Under the pieces are notes generated by a model. It was not told the origin of the DNA, did no database searches, and worked only from the letters and a program-made list of their open reading frames with translations. Below, in pieces: positions 40,101-51,628 of a DNA stretch of 64,000 nt (its first letter is position 1; each line of letters opens with the position of its first letter). The position numbers and the translations under genes are program-made. Source of the DNA: Geminocystis sp. NIES-3708 (GTDB lineage Bacteria; Cyanobacteriota; Cyanobacteriia; Cyanobacteriales; Cyanobacteriaceae); NCBI RefSeq assembly GCF_001548095.1, contig NZ_AP014815.1:2107656-2171655 (forward strand). Reading direction: 5' to 3'.

Positions 40101-40450
40101 ACTACATAGTTAAACCTTTATCTGAAATCAACGTTAAGTTAAAAGCCGATAAAACTAACCATAAAATCATCATTGATGAAGTCACAACTTTAAAAAAAAT
40201 TCCGCCTTTGGCATAGGAATATAAACTAAGTAATTGTAGTGCAATTGAGTGGATATTAGATCAATATAAAGAGAAAAAACTCAAAGATAAAACTATGGCA
40301 GAAAAGTTCAATAATTATCGCTTTGCTGATTATAAAGAGCAAGTAATTTACTTATTAAGGAAAGTTACTACTGTTAGTGTTGAAACCATGAAAATTATTC
40401 AAGAAATGAAATCCCCATGATAGAGGAAATCATTAATAATATTAGTTAAA

Positions 40451-41692
40451 TTAACCAATAAAATTGAAGGTATCGGTAATGCGTCTCATGGCTTCAATGA
40501 CATTCTCACGACTGTTAAAAGCGCTAAGACGGAAATAACCTTCTCCTGCTGCACCAAAACCAGATCCGGGTGTGCCAACTACGTTAACATTATGTAATAA
40601 TTTGTCAAAGAAATCCCAACTAGATAAGCCATCAGGAGTTTTTACCCACACATAAGGTGCGTTAACTCCTCCATAAACTTTTAACCCTGCTTTACTTAAT
40701 TCTTCTCGAATAATTTGGGCATTTTCTAAATAAAATTTGACTAATTCGGCAATCTGTAACTTACCTTCTTCAGAATAAACTGCTTCTGCTCCTCTTTGTA
40801 CAATATAAGAAACCCCGTTAAATTTAGTAGATTGACGACGATTCCAGAGTTTCCAGATTTCTACCTTACTGCCATCATTGGCTTTTCCTGTTAAATTTTT
40901 AGGCACGACTGTTAACGCACAACGTGTACCTGTAAATCCTGCATTTTTGGAAAATGAGCGAAATTCGATCGCACAATCTTTTGCTCCTTCAATTTCATAG
41001 ATCGAACGAGGTAAACTAGGATCTGTAATAAATGCTTCATAAGCTGCATCAAATAAAATAATCGCTTCGTGTTTTTTAGCATATTCTACCCATGACTGCA
41101 AATACTCTTTTGTTGCGATCGCACCTGTGGGATTGTTAGGAAAACAAAGGTAAATTAAATCTACGGCTTCAGTAGGTAACTCGGCGGTAAAATTATTTTC
41201 AGCGCTGATGGGAAGATAGACTAAACCTTCATATTCTCCTTTTTCGTTCGCATCTCCAGTGTTTCCTGCCATGACATTGGTATCAACATAAACGGGGTAA
41301 ACGGGGTCAGTAACAGCGATTTTGTTGTTTTTGCCAAAAATATCGAGAATATTACCTGTATCGCACTTAGAACCATCGGAGATAAAGATTTCATCAGCAG
41401 ATATATCACATCCTCTAGCTTGAAAATCATGTTCGGCTATTTTTTCCCGTAACCAACCATAACCCTGCTCAGGACCGTAACCTTTAAAATTACTGCGATC
41501 GCCCATGTCCTCAACGGCTTTAATCATCGCATCACGACAGGCTTGAGGTAAAGGTTCAGTAACATCACCAATACCTAATCTGATAATATTAGCGTTGGGA
41601 TTTTCTTGGGCAAAAGTATTGACTCGTCTTGCAATTTCAGGGAATAAGTAACCTGCTTTTAATTTTAAGTAATTATCGTTAATTCTAGCCAT
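40451..41692 (-). CDS. dapL: LL-diaminopimelate aminotransferase
   Basis: 413 residues. PLP-dependent fold type I enzyme that converts tetrahydrodipicolinate directly to LL-diaminopimelate, the lysine/peptidoglycan route of plants and cyanobacteria. The N terminus [20 protein letters not shown] is diagnostic. Other motifs are CFPNNPTGA, the PLP lysine in [15 protein letters not shown] (about 242-256), and the C-terminal [14 protein letters not shown]. Confidence 0.97.
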   Translation of the reverse strand: MARINDNYLKLKAGYLFPEIARRVNTFAQENPNANIIRLGIGDVTEPLPQACRDAMIKAVEDMGDRSNFKGYGPEQGYGWLREKIAEHDFQARGCDISADEIFISDGSKCDTGNILDIFGKNNKIAVTDPVYPVYVDTNVMAGNTGDANEKGEYEGLVYLPISAENNFTAELPTEAVDLIYLCFPNNPTGAIATKEYLQSWVEYAKKHEAIILFDAAYEAFITDPSLPRSIYEIEGAKDCAIEFRSFSKNAGFTGTRCALTVVPKNLTGKANDGSKVEIWKLWNRRQSTKFNGVSYIVQRGAEAVYSEEGKLQIAELVKFYLENAQIIREELSKAGLKVYGGVNAPYVWVKTPDGLSSWDFFDKLLHNVNVVGTPGSGFGAAGEGYFRLSAFNSRENVIEAMRRITDTFNFIG

Positions 41693-41812
41693 TATGAAGA
41701 TATATTAAGATTATTTTCATTAGTTTATCATTATCAGTTAACAGTCTTATCACCTTGAAGATTTTTTCCTTCATTGATTAAGACTTTGTTGTCTGTGTTA
41801 CTTTAATCTTTT

Positions 41813-43357
41813 TTAGATAATTGCCTCAAATGCGATTCCTTCGTAAATAAAGTCAGGATGATTGGTGATAATACTATTTTTTTCTGTTTCCGTTGCATAA
41901 ATATAGCCACCCGATTCATTACGAAAACGGTAAATATCTATGCCCTTACTAACATTACCATCATAGGTATAAAAAGCGATTCCTTCTTCTTGCCAATCAG
42001 GATAATTTCCTCGAATTATCTCACTTTCGACTTCTCCTGCTAATAAATATTTTCCTTGGGAATTCTGAAAACGATTGATTCTGATTAACTCATCATTATC
42101 ATTATCGGCGACACCAAAGGCAAAACCTTCATTAATCCAATTATCATTGTTTTGCAGGATGGTTTTTTCTTCTTCTGTTACAAATAAATAGTTACCAATA
42201 GTGTTTACATCTCGAAAACGATAGATTGATGTATCAAATAATGAATTAGTGGAGTTAGTTTCATTGAACAAAAGATCATCTTCTTCATTAAAATTATCTT
42301 CGGACTGCATATTTCCAGTGGGAAAATCAAAATTTAAGAAATAATTATTAGTAGTTAAACCCTTAGTATTGTTTAACGTCATCAATAGATTTTGGGTAAA
42401 GGGATTAATGTACTGAAAAACATTGGTATTACCGTTAACTTCTTCTAAACGAATATTATAGATTTCTGAGAAGTAAAGAAGATCATATTGAGACTCAAAT
42501 TCTTCAATAATATCAAATCCATCGCCCTTAGTATAAAAAACTACATCTTTAACTTGATCTTGATTACCTAATTTTAAGTAATCGTTATCTATACCACCAG
42601 AAAGACTATCTTTACCGACACCACCATAGAGAGTATCTTTACCAATACCCCCATAGAGAAGATCGTTACCAGCATCACCTTTGAGGAGATCATTCTGTGT
42701 ATTTATTTGTGAATCATTATTGATTGTTTTTGGATTATCTTCATCACCATAAAGAGTATCATCTCCACCGCTACCATAGAGAGTATCATTATCAAAACCA
42801 CCGTAAAGAAGATCATTCCCTTCACTACCATCTAAATTATCCTCGCCACTTTCTCCCCTTAAAAGATCATCATCATTATCACCCGTTAAAACATCATTAC
42901 CATTACCACCATTAAGGATATCCTTACCAGCTCCCCCATAGGATATATTTCTACCATCACCACCATCTAGTTTATCGTTACCCGCACCACCGAAAAAAAA
43001 ATCATTTCCTTCTCCTCCATCAAGAAAATCATCACCATCTTCTCCATAGAGATTATCATTTCCTTCTTCTCCATAAAGATTATCATTGCCTTGTCCTCCT
43101 AAAGAGGTATCATTTCCTTTTCCACCATAGAGAATATCATCATTTCCATTGCCGTAAAGTTTATCATTTCCATCTGCTCCATAGAGGTAATCATTACCTT
43201 CTTCACCATACAAGCTATCATCATCTTCATCGCCATAAAGATCATCATTACCTTTCATCCCGACAATAACATCTTCCCCTTGAAGACCAAAAATGCGATC
43301 GGCTTGATCTGTACCGATCAAATTATCATCTTCTATTGTTCCTTTTATTACTGCCAT
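41813..43357 (-). CDS. RTX calcium-binding repeat protein with C-terminal triplicated domain
   Basis: 514 residues. Residues about 8-255 hold some 20 glycine/aspartate-rich nonapeptide repeats (GGxGNDxLY type), which fold as a Ca2+-filled beta roll. A linker (about 260-385) follows, then three repeats of a domain with the pattern YRFRD...YLFVTEEEK...EGFAF (about 388-514). There is no N-terminal signal peptide, as usual for type I secretion. It is probably a secreted or surface protein; no transporter is adjacent. Confidence 0.9.
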   Translation of the reverse strand: MAVIKGTIEDDNLIGTDQADRIFGLQGEDVIVGMKGNDDLYGDEDDDSLYGEEGNDYLYGADGNDKLYGNGNDDILYGGKGNDTSLGGQGNDNLYGEEGNDNLYGEDGDDFLDGGEGNDFFFGGAGNDKLDGGDGRNISYGGAGKDILNGGNGNDVLTGDNDDDLLRGESGEDNLDGSEGNDLLYGGFDNDTLYGSGGDDTLYGDEDNPKTINNDSQINTQNDLLKGDAGNDLLYGGIGKDTLYGGVGKDSLSGGIDNDYLKLGNQDQVKDVVFYTKGDGFDIIEEFESQYDLLYFSEIYNIRLEEVNGNTNVFQYINPFTQNLLMTLNNTKGLTTNNYFLNFDFPTGNMQSEDNFNEEDDLLFNETNSTNSLFDTSIYRFRDVNTIGNYLFVTEEEKTILQNNDNWINEGFAFGVADNDNDELIRINRFQNSQGKYLLAGEVESEIIRGNYPDWQEEGIAFYTYDGNVSKGIDIYRFRNESGGYIYATETEKNSIITNHPDFIYEGIAFEAII

Positions 43358-43811
43358 TTTATTTTTTTCCTCTAAAAATTTATTATTGAAAAAGTTACCT
43401 TCTCATTAACTGAAGTCATAATAAATCAGTTTTTCTGCATTTCAACATCTAAATTTTGACGTTTTTTAACTGTTATAAAGAATTAAGATATTTTTTTAAT
43501 ATTGTTTTTATTATATCTAATCAATAGAGAATATAAATAGGTTAGTCAACCAATTTTTACTAAAAATAATCAAGATTTGATAAAGATTTTTTTCTTAAAA
43601 TTATATAAAGACTTAAGTATTGAGTATCTTTTTTTCTGATTTTAAGTAAGAATACTGAGACTTATTTTTAAATTTAATCATATTCTGAATTGAGTAACTA
43701 TACAATAACAAGACGCTAATATGCCAATTTTTTATCTTGCCCATTCATCATCGATAAACAAGAATGAAAGGTTTATGATAAAAACGAAAAGATTTTTAAA
43801 AAGTTTAAATC
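43358..43811. other. Intergenic, divergent promoters of RTX gene and aas
   Basis: 454 bp of AT-rich DNA between divergent starts. No coding potential, repeat or recognisable operator was seen; it should contain both promoters. Confidence 0.5.
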
Positions 43812-45734
43812 ATGAATCAAGTTAATAATTCTCAATATTTTCAGCTTAACTCTCTCGGTGAAATATGGGATTTAGTGGTATCCCAATTTGGAGATATTGT
43901 CGCTTTATCTGACCCTCACAGTCAACCAAAAGTTGAATTAACCTATCGAGAAGTAGATAAATATATCAAACAATTTGCGGCGGGTTTGCAATATTTAGGT
44001 ATTGAATCAGGGGAAAAAATTGCCTTATTTTCTGATAATAGTCCTCGTTGGTTAATAGCAGATCAAGGTATAATTCGTAATGGTTGTGTTGATGCTGTGC
44101 GATCATCTCAAGCTCATCGAGAAGAATTATTATATATTTTAGGTCATAGTGATAGTGTTGTCCTTGTTGTTCAAGATTTAGCTACCCTCAAAAAATTACA
44201 ATCAGAATTAAAAGAATTTAACCTAAAATCTATCATTTTATTGTCTGATGAAGCCATAGAAACGGAATTTTCTCAACCTATCTATAATTTTGAGCAATTT
44301 ATGGCATTAGGGGATAGTCATAGTTTTACTCCCGTATCGAAAAATTTGGATGATTTAGCTACTTTAATTTATACATCAGGTACAACAGGAAAACCGAAAG
44401 GAGTAATGTTAAGTCACGGTAATTTGCTTCATCAAGTACGTTATTTAGAAACCGTCATCAAACCGTTACCCGGCGATCGCATTTTAAGTATTTTACCAAG
44501 TTGGCACTCTTACGAAAGAGCAGCAGAGTATTTCTTACTATCCAGAGGTACAACTCTAATTTATACTAATATTCGCTATTTTAAAGGAGATTTAAAAGAA
44601 TATCGTCCTCATTTTATGGTAGGAGTGCCTCGTTTATGGGAATCAATTTATGAAGGAGTGCAAAAACAATTTCGAGATGGTAGTAAAACTCAACAAAAAC
44701 TTGTCTTTTTCTTCCTCTCCTTATCAGAAAAATATCTGGAAGCAACTCGCATTTATAAGGGCTTAACCCTAGAAAAATTAAATCCAACTTTCCTTGAAAA
44801 AATTATCGCTCAAATTACCGCTTTATCATTATTTCCATTGCATAAATTAGGAGATAAATTAGTTTATCAAAAAATAAGAGATGGTGTTGGTGGTTGTGTT
44901 AAAACATGGATTAGCGGTGGTGGCTCATTAGCGAAACATATTGATAACTTTTTTCAAATTGTCGGTATTCCATTGATAGTTGGCTATGGTTTAACGGAAA
45001 CTTCTCCCGTCACCAATGCCCGAAGGGTTACTCGAAATATTGTAGGTGCATCTGGGCAACCCATTCCTGAAACTGAAATTAAAATTATCGACTTAGACAC
45101 TAAAGCAACTTTACCTCAAGGAGAAATTGGTTTAGTTTGTATTCGAGGTAGTCAAGTTATGCAAGGTTATTATAAAAACCCCGAAGCCACCGCTAAAGCC
45201 ATTGACAGTCAAGGATGGTTTGATAGTGGTGATTTAGGCATGGTAACACCTGAAAATGATTTAGTCATTACAGGCAGAGCAAAAGATACCATTGTTTTAA
45301 GTAACGGCGAAAATATCGAACCTCAACCCCTTGAAGATGCTTGTATTCGTAGCCCTTATATCGATCAAATCATGGTAGTCGGGCAAGATCAAAAGTACTT
45401 AGGTGCGTTAATTGTGCCAAATATTGATGCTTTGCAAAAGTGGGCACAGTCTCAAAATCTCAATTTAACTTTTCCCGATGTTTCTGCTAGCCCAGAAGAA
45501 CTAGAAAATAGTGATCTTTACGCAAAAGAGGTTATAAGCCTCTATAAACAAGAATTAAATCGAGAGGTAAAAAATAGAGCTGGATACCGTCCTGATGACC
45601 GTATCGCTATTTTTAATCTGATATTAGAGTCTTTTTCTATGGATAATGGTATGATGACCCAAACATTAAAAATCAAACGTCCTGTAATAACAAGCCATTA
45701 TCAAGATATGATTAATTCGATGTTTAATAATTAG
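43812..45734 (+). CDS. aas: Long-chain acyl-ACP synthetase (AMP-forming)
   Basis: 640 residues. AMP-binding superfamily with the P-loop-like LIYTSGTTGKPKGVMLSHGN (about 187-206), VGYGLTETSPV, GWFDSGDLG and the hinge TGRAKDTIVLSNGENIEP. The close resemblance is to the cyanobacterial single-copy enzyme that activates free fatty acids onto ACP for recycling. CoA ligase activity cannot be excluded. It is followed by ylqD, 107 bp downstream. Confidence 0.88.
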   Translation: MNQVNNSQYFQLNSLGEIWDLVVSQFGDIVALSDPHSQPKVELTYREVDKYIKQFAAGLQYLGIESGEKIALFSDNSPRWLIADQGIIRNGCVDAVRSSQAHREELLYILGHSDSVVLVVQDLATLKKLQSELKEFNLKSIILLSDEAIETEFSQPIYNFEQFMALGDSHSFTPVSKNLDDLATLIYTSGTTGKPKGVMLSHGNLLHQVRYLETVIKPLPGDRILSILPSWHSYERAAEYFLLSRGTTLIYTNIRYFKGDLKEYRPHFMVGVPRLWESIYEGVQKQFRDGSKTQQKLVFFFLSLSEKYLEATRIYKGLTLEKLNPTFLEKIIAQITALSLFPLHKLGDKLVYQKIRDGVGGCVKTWISGGGSLAKHIDNFFQIVGIPLIVGYGLTETSPVTNARRVTRNIVGASGQPIPETEIKIIDLDTKATLPQGEIGLVCIRGSQVMQGYYKNPEATAKAIDSQGWFDSGDLGMVTPENDLVITGRAKDTIVLSNGENIEPQPLEDACIRSPYIDQIMVVGQDQKYLGALIVPNIDALQKWAQSQNLNLTFPDVSASPEELENSDLYAKEVISLYKQELNREVKNRAGYRPDDRIAIFNLILESFSMDNGMMTQTLKIKRPVITSHYQDMINSMFNN

Positions 45735-45841
45735 TAATTTGTAAGGGTGAATAGTATTTATCTAAGAAAAATTAGATTCACCCAAAAATCAGTAATTAAT
45801 AAACAATAATTAACATTAAAATTAGGAAAAACTTAATAACC

Positions 45842-46270
45842 ATGACTCAGAAATTAACCTTAAAACGTCCAGTAAATGTGAAAGTAATTGTTACCCCTGC
45901 ATGGCAAGATGAAGCCCAAAAACAATTACAAACTCAAATTAATCAACTTGATCAACAAATGTTACAAATAGATCAACAAGGACAAAGTGCGATCGCTGAA
46001 ATAAAAAAACAAGGCAGTTTACAAGCACCCCAACAAATAGAAAATATCCAAGGACAAGTTAACCAGAAAAAAGGTGAAATGTTGCAGCAAAAAAATCAAT
46101 TTTTACAACAAATGCAACAAGTTCAATTGTTAGAATTAGGACAAGAAGTATTTCAAGCACAAATGGAAAGTTTTTTTGATGTTCAAGAAGGAGATAATTT
46201 AGTAGAAAAACTTAATGTAGAAATCATCCTTCGAGATGGGGTAATTGAAGAAATTAGAGGAACAATTTAA
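45842..46270 (+). CDS. ylqD: YlqD family protein
   Basis: 142 residues. It begins with a beta strand region (KLTLKRPVNVKVIVTP), then a Gln/Glu-rich coiled coil (about 20-105), then a C-terminal block FFDVQEGDNLVEKLNVEIILRDGVIEEIRG, the YlqD pattern. Function is unknown. Upstream, an imperfect hairpin GGGTGAAT (45745) / ATTCACCC (45776) lies between it and aas. Confidence 0.8.
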   Translation: MTQKLTLKRPVNVKVIVTPAWQDEAQKQLQTQINQLDQQMLQIDQQGQSAIAEIKKQGSLQAPQQIENIQGQVNQKKGEMLQQKNQFLQQMQQVQLLELGQEVFQAQMESFFDVQEGDNLVEKLNVEIILRDGVIEEIRGTI

Positions 46271-46357
46271 TTATTACAATTGAAGAAAAAAATTTTTAGC
46301 TTAATATCGAAGAAGCTTGACAGCAAATAATTTGATATAAAAATAGGTAATAACTGA

Positions 46358-46506
46358 CTTAGAAGAAAGGAAGACAGGCAGACAGGAAGATTATGTTTTT
46401 GTGAATCAATAAAATTCTCTCGAAAATATACAAATATTGAGATTTTTTTTAGCATTCTACTTGTCTTCTTGTCCACCTATCTCGTCTTCACAATTTTTCT
46501 TCTAAG
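46358..46506. repeat. Dispersed element, divergent copy C
   Basis: Arms CTTAGAAGAAA (46358-46368) and TTTCTTCTAAG (46496-46506). The interior carries agacaggcagacaggaag and TTGTCCACCTATCTCGTCTTC, which match copy A at 25079-25264 in inverse orientation. It separates convergent ylqD and ppc. Confidence 0.55.
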
Positions 46507-46520
46507 AAAATGGGGTGAAA

Positions 46521-49500
46521 TTAGCCAGTATTACGCATACCAGCAGCAATACCATTGATAGTTAATAAAGCACCCCGTAATAACTCCTCTTTGCTATAGC
46601 GGAAATGAATTAAACCTGCTTTATCTTGACTGGCGTATTGTCTTAAACGTTTGAGTAAGGATACTTGTAAAAATCCTAGAGGTACTATCGTACCGTTACG
46701 CAGTTGCACAGAACGTTGTAACTCAGGATCATTATCAAGTAGTCTTTCTTGCTCATTAATTTGCAAGACAATATCACGACTTAAATAATACTCTTTCGCA
46801 ATTTGGTTAAATACTTTCTGAAAACGTTCTTTATCTTCATCTTTAGCCAATTCATCGACATAATGACTAGCCATTTGTAAATCGACTTTAGAAAGAGTCA
46901 TTTCTGCTTTAGAAATAACCATCTTAAAGAAAGGCCATTTTAAATAAAAATAACGCAATAACTTCAAATTTTCCTCTGGTTCTTGATTTAAAAACTCTTG
47001 TAATGCCGTACCTACACCATACCATGCAGGAAGTAAAAAACGACTTTGAGTCCAACTAAACACCCAAGGAATCGCTCGTAAAGAAGAAATATCTTTTTTT
47101 CCACTGCTACGACGAGCAGGACGAGAACTAATTTGTAATTTACTAATTTCTTCTATGGGAGTAACAGATAAGAAAAAATCAATGAAGTCCGGTTGTTCAT
47201 ATATTAACTGACGATAGGCTTTTCGTGAATATGCCGCAATTTCTTCCATTATCTGATTCCACGGCTCAATATCATCAAAACCACTACCAAGTAAACTAGC
47301 TTGAATTACAGCAGTACTAATGGTTTCAAGGTTATATAATGCCAATTCAGGTAAAGAATATTTAGAAGCTAAAACTTCCCCCTGTTCAGTGATTTTAATT
47401 CTACCGTCAATGGTGGAGGTAGGTTGTGCTAGAATAGCCGCATAGGCTGGACCTCCTCCTCTACCAACTGAACCTCCACGACCATGAAATATTTTTATGT
47501 TAAATCCATACTTATCACCAATTCTGGCAAGGGTTTTTTGAGCTTTATGAATTTCCCAGTTACTGCTTAAAAATCCTGAATCTTTATTACTATCTGAGTA
47601 ACCCAACATGATTTCCTGTAAGTTTTTGGGGTTTAGTTCTGGTAAAACAAGGTTAGAAGGTAATTTGGCTACATTTTCATATCCTCCCGCTAAACAAGCT
47701 CGATACAATGGCAATTCAAATAATTCCGTCATCACCATAGGCGCTCGTTTTAAGTCTTCTACTGTCTCAAATAAAGGCACAATACGAATACTTGTGATTC
47801 CTAAAATAGGATCATATAATCCTGCTTCTTTTGCTAGTAATAAAACTTCTAAAACATCACTAACATAATTAGTCATGCTGATAATGTAAGTATGACAAAT
47901 ATCTAAACCAAATTCTGTTTGTAACGCTCTGAGTATTTTAAAGGTTTCAATTGTTTCTCCTGTAGCATCAGAAAAATTAATTTCGCTAGGAATTAATGGG
48001 CGACGGGTTTTTAGTTCTTGTACTAACCATGCAGTTTTTTCTGTTTCTGATAATTCTTCATAGGGTTTATCTAAAACTCCTAAATACTCAGCGATTTCAC
48101 TAAGTGCATCAGAGTGACGAGAAGAATCTTGGCGAAAATCTAAGGGAGTCAAATGAAAACCAAATATTTCTACTTGAGAAATTAAATGATCTAATTCTTT
48201 GCATTTTAATCCTGTATTTTCAAGGTTATATTTGATTAAATTAAGATCTTCTAATAAGTCCAATTTAGAGGGATAAAGGCTATCATCTTTATTGGCTAAT
48301 TTGATTGATTTTCTGGTTTCAGGATCAGATAAAGCTTCGTTTCTTACCTGAGTATTTTTTAATCTTTGCTCAATATAGGCTAATTTTAGGCGATAGGGCT
48401 CTTGACGATAACGAACATATAATTTATCGTATAGTTCTGGCATTCCAATGCGATCACGTTCTAAAGAATCTAATAATTCAGGCATCACGTTACACCAGTG
48501 TAAAGATAAACTGAGAATATCATTGAGTTGCCCCATGGATTCTAAATATTTATCAATTACAAGGTTACGTTGATAACAAGCCGTTGACCACGTTACTTCA
48601 GGTGTTACAAAAGGATTGCCGTCTCGATCTCCTCCTACCCATGATCCAAAATAACAGAATTTGTGAGTAGGAGATTTTAATTTTGGGAAAGTGTTATGTA
48701 AAGCCTGTTTAAGACGGATAGATAACTCAGGTAAAGTCTGAAATAAAACTTCTTGGAAATAATGTAAAGCATAATCAACTTCGTCTAAAACCGTTGGCTT
48801 AAATTGATGTAGCTCATCTGTACGCCACCACAGACGCACCTCTTCAGTCAAACATTCTCGATAATTCTCAGCCTCCCAAGAATTAGTTAAACCCATAGCA
48901 CGGAAAGATTCTTCGGCGGCATCTAATTTTTCAAGAAAATGAGAGATACGACGTTGTTTTTTGCGGATAGTATGACGAACAATTTCTGTGGGATGGGCAG
49001 TAAAAACTAAGTTAATATCTAATTGATCTAGTAATTGTTGAATTTTTGGGGGCGGCATATTCAACTTTTGGAGATAAGGAAAAAGCCAATGAAAAGTTCC
49101 ACCACTAGCAGGATTACTTTTCGGATTAAAATAACTTTGTGCTTCTTCTTTAGTATCTAATGTTGTGGGTTGATGATTGTGAGATTCAGGTTTTTGAATT
49201 GCGTTAACTTGGTCTTCAGTTGTGGTTCTACGAATTAACTTTTGTGTTCTTTGTTCGTAGTGTTGTTCAACAATATTAATTAATTGAAAATATAACGCAA
49301 AAGCTCGAACAGCTTTAATAGCATCATCTAATTCTAATTGTTCAATCCATTTACTTACTGATATATTCTGTGTTTCATTTGTTTGTCCTTCAGGAGAACA
49401 AGCCGACTTGAGTTTATCTAATAAATCAACTAATTCTTGTCCACATTCATTAGTTAAGACTGATTCCCATAAATTTTCTACTAATTTGAGTCGGTGACGT

Positions 49501-49568
49501 AATAACAATTCAGAACTAGAATAAATACTTAATTCTTCTGTATAGTTAGTCATGGCTGAAGTCATCAT
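46521..49568 (-). CDS. ppc: Phosphoenolpyruvate carboxylase
   Basis: 1015 residues. It carboxylates PEP to oxaloacetate, the main anaplerotic reaction of cyanobacteria. The catalytic His lies in [12 protein letters not shown], the Arg/Asp region in [15 protein letters not shown], and [37 protein letters not shown] and the terminal MRNTG are all intact. The start could be M1 or M2 of the [11 protein letters not shown] terminus. It has a long (about 550 bp) upstream region. Confidence 0.97.
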   Translation of the reverse strand: MMTSAMTNYTEELSIYSSSELLLRHRLKLVENLWESVLTNECGQELVDLLDKLKSACSPEGQTNETQNISVSKWIEQLELDDAIKAVRAFALYFQLINIVEQHYEQRTQKLIRRTTTEDQVNAIQKPESHNHQPTTLDTKEEAQSYFNPKSNPASGGTFHWLFPYLQKLNMPPPKIQQLLDQLDINLVFTAHPTEIVRHTIRKKQRRISHFLEKLDAAEESFRAMGLTNSWEAENYRECLTEEVRLWWRTDELHQFKPTVLDEVDYALHYFQEVLFQTLPELSIRLKQALHNTFPKLKSPTHKFCYFGSWVGGDRDGNPFVTPEVTWSTACYQRNLVIDKYLESMGQLNDILSLSLHWCNVMPELLDSLERDRIGMPELYDKLYVRYRQEPYRLKLAYIEQRLKNTQVRNEALSDPETRKSIKLANKDDSLYPSKLDLLEDLNLIKYNLENTGLKCKELDHLISQVEIFGFHLTPLDFRQDSSRHSDALSEIAEYLGVLDKPYEELSETEKTAWLVQELKTRRPLIPSEINFSDATGETIETFKILRALQTEFGLDICHTYIISMTNYVSDVLEVLLLAKEAGLYDPILGITSIRIVPLFETVEDLKRAPMVMTELFELPLYRACLAGGYENVAKLPSNLVLPELNPKNLQEIMLGYSDSNKDSGFLSSNWEIHKAQKTLARIGDKYGFNIKIFHGRGGSVGRGGGPAYAAILAQPTSTIDGRIKITEQGEVLASKYSLPELALYNLETISTAVIQASLLGSGFDDIEPWNQIMEEIAAYSRKAYRQLIYEQPDFIDFFLSVTPIEEISKLQISSRPARRSSGKKDISSLRAIPWVFSWTQSRFLLPAWYGVGTALQEFLNQEPEENLKLLRYFYLKWPFFKMVISKAEMTLSKVDLQMASHYVDELAKDEDKERFQKVFNQIAKEYYLSRDIVLQINEQERLLDNDPELQRSVQLRNGTIVPLGFLQVSLLKRLRQYASQDKAGLIHFRYSKEELLRGALLTINGIAAGMRNTG

Positions 49569-50116
49569 ATTTTTCTTTTATATCTTAATTAATGGGTGTT
49601 GATCTTAACTTAAACAAAGGAAATGTTAGAACATAAGGTATAATTTTTGTTTCTTTCACATACTTATAATCGAGCAATAATGGACAATTAATCAGAAAAA
49701 ACTACCATTACTCACTATTTTAAATTTATAAGTAACTATCAGAAGTTGATATAAAGGGTATTAATCCCATAGTTAATATACAATTTATTTGTCTAAAGAC
49801 GAATACTTAATAATAGTTAATTATTTTCAAACTGTTTGTTCTCCTTTTTATTAATCAAATCTTATTACTTTAAATTTAAGCAATTCTGATTTTTCCTACT
49901 CAATTGTAAGTTAAATAATACGATCCTAGAATTTTAACGGTAATGATCCATCGCATATAGTTTTTTACGATACATTTTTTTAGAGAATGAATAGGTAAGT
50001 ATAATTGATTGTGAATTTTATTTTGACAAAGCTCTTGATAACAATTGCTTTAAACCCATTACCTACATACAATTAATTTTACTTAAGTACTGATTAAATA
50101 ATTGATCATTATCCTG
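49569..50116. other. Intergenic region upstream of ppc
   Basis: 548 bp, AT-rich, no gene seen. A degenerate GTTTAAAC-family fragment (ACAATTGCTTTAAACCCATT) lies near 50041-50060. It presumably holds the ppc promoter. Confidence 0.45.
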
Positions 50117-50314
50117 CTAATTTTTGGCATTATTGAATTGATGGTTTTTTAAAATCGGCAATCTTTCACCTCTAAAAATCTCCTCACTGGCTTTACCCAT
50201 ATCTTCTAACATCACCACTAATTCAGATTCTACTATTTTTGTAATAATAACCGTTGGAGTAAATAAACTCAAAGCCATTTGAGAAATAAAAGTATTGAAA
50301 TTATTTTGATTCAT
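50117..50314 (-). CDS. Small hypothetical protein
   Basis: 65 residues. The central part (MALSLFTPTVIITKIVESELVVMLED) is a hydrophobic-rich helix/strand region, and the end carries EIFRGERLPILK, a segment I have seen in short cyanobacterial proteins of unknown function. There is no signal peptide, cysteine or metal motif. It is divergent from the AI-2E-type permease gene, with about 270 bp between starts. Confidence 0.55.
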   Translation of the reverse strand: MNQNNFNTFISQMALSLFTPTVIITKIVESELVVMLEDMGKASEEIFRGERLPILKNHQFNNAKN

Positions 50315-50583
50315 TATATTTATTTGTATTTAATAGTATTTATGAACTAATTAACTTAAGACCTATTTACCTGAGATCTTACACTGTTCTCAAAAAAAAG
50401 AACCATTGAGATTAATCAAGCAAGAATAAGTTAAAATCTATGGGAAATTACCATATACTTTTTAATTACTTTTTTGGTAAGATTATTTTTTATTACATTT
50501 CAAAAGATACATTTAAAAAATTTTTATTATTTGATGTTTTCGATATTTTCTAAAAATTATACATATCATATTTTTTTGTACTT

Positions 50584-51600
50584 ATGAATTTTGGTGAATC
50601 TGTCGGTTTTTTATGTTTTTTAATTTCTCTTTATATTCTCTGGCAATTACGTCAATTATTACTATTAATTTTTACTTCGATAATTTTTGCTGTTGTCTTA
50701 AATAGGTTAGTAAATAAATTAACTCAATTCAACTTAAATAGAAAAAAATCTATCTTCATAATTATTATCAGCATTATTATTATTATTAATATTTTATTAC
50801 TGTTAATTTTGCCTCCTTTTATTGAGCAATTTCAATTACTAATTAATCTTTTACCTAAAGTTATCAAAAAAATAACTGAATTTATTAATAATATAGATTA
50901 TACACAATATCAAATATTATCTCCTCTTAACGATCTTGACAAAATTTTAACAAATTATAGTTTTTCTAGTTTGGCAATTTTCAATAATTTTATTGCTATT
51001 TTTTCTAATGTTTTTATCGTCACATCACAACTAATCTTAGTTTTTGTTTTAACAGTTATTTTTCTTTTAAATCCACAACAATATCGTTATTATTTTCTAA
51101 AAATATGCCCTTCTTTTTATCGTAACCGTATTGATCATATTCTCAATCAAAGTGAAATTGCTATAGTTAGTTGGTTAAGTGGTATTCTTATTAACTGCGT
51201 TTTCATTGCCATTTTAAGCGGTGTTGGTTTATGGATTTTAGGTGTAAAATTAGTATTAGTTCATGCACTTTTAGCTGGATTATTAAACTTTATTCCTAAT
51301 ATCGGACCAACTTTAAGTGTTGTTTTTCCTATTATGATAGCAGTGGTCGATTCACCTTGGAAAATTATTCCTGTGATTATCTGGTATTTTATTGTTCAAA
51401 ATATCGAAAGTTATTGGTTAACCCCAAAAGTAATGGCTGATAAAGTATCATTATTACCAGCAGTAACTCTTTTTGCACAAATATTTTTTGCCACTTCTTT
51501 TGGTTTATTAGGATTATTATTAGCCCTTCCTCTCACCGTTGTGTTTAAAACTTGGATTGATGAAATTTTATTTAAAGATATTTTAGATAGATGGATATAA
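50584..51600 (+). CDS. AI-2E family transporter (PerM-like)
   Basis: 338 residues with about eight transmembrane segments and the conserved LAGLLNFIPNIGPTLSVVFP motif (about 236-255) plus ESYWLTPKVMADKVSL. The family exports or takes up small solutes; members include TqsA and Na+/H+ antiporters, so the substrate cannot be set. It converges on the histidine kinase gene. Confidence 0.9.
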   Translation: MNFGESVGFLCFLISLYILWQLRQLLLLIFTSIIFAVVLNRLVNKLTQFNLNRKKSIFIIIISIIIIINILLLLILPPFIEQFQLLINLLPKVIKKITEFINNIDYTQYQILSPLNDLDKILTNYSFSSLAIFNNFIAIFSNVFIVTSQLILVFVLTVIFLLNPQQYRYYFLKICPSFYRNRIDHILNQSEIAIVSWLSGILINCVFIAILSGVGLWILGVKLVLVHALLAGLLNFIPNIGPTLSVVFPIMIAVVDSPWKIIPVIIWYFIVQNIESYWLTPKVMADKVSLLPAVTLFAQIFFATSFGLLGLLLALPLTVVFKTWIDEILFKDILDRWI

Positions 51601-51628
51601 ATAATAATTAATATTTTTTGATTTCTAA

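Larger units (their letters stand above)
38951..40420 (+). pseudogene. Decayed type ISP restriction-modification enzyme
   Basis: Plus-strand translation gives recognisable fragments separated by stops. The N-terminal nuclease-like part (INQYRRDLETKIRYGGSCNE, RPEGMIKDALRFDWGYWESKDA) has TAG at 39190 and TAA near 39392. After a non-homologous stretch, the methylase helical region appears (IREMIIQHILTEDIFNE) with a TAA at 39806, then LGIVYTPNEIVKFMVESADYL. The catalytic core and helicase are missing; the frame jumps through a GGCTTAAGCC palindrome (40082) to the family C terminus (SAIEWILDQYKEKK, VSVETMKIIQEM). Several large deletions and at least four stops. Confidence 0.8.

Noticed and set aside
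42724-42915. Histidine-rich reading frame antisense to the RTX gene
   Set aside because: It is the complement of Asp/Gly-rich nonapeptide codons and has no independent support.
45745-45783. GGGTGAAT/ATTCACCC hairpin after aas as a terminator
   Set aside because: The loop is 23 nt and no U-run follows, so I did not call it a terminator.
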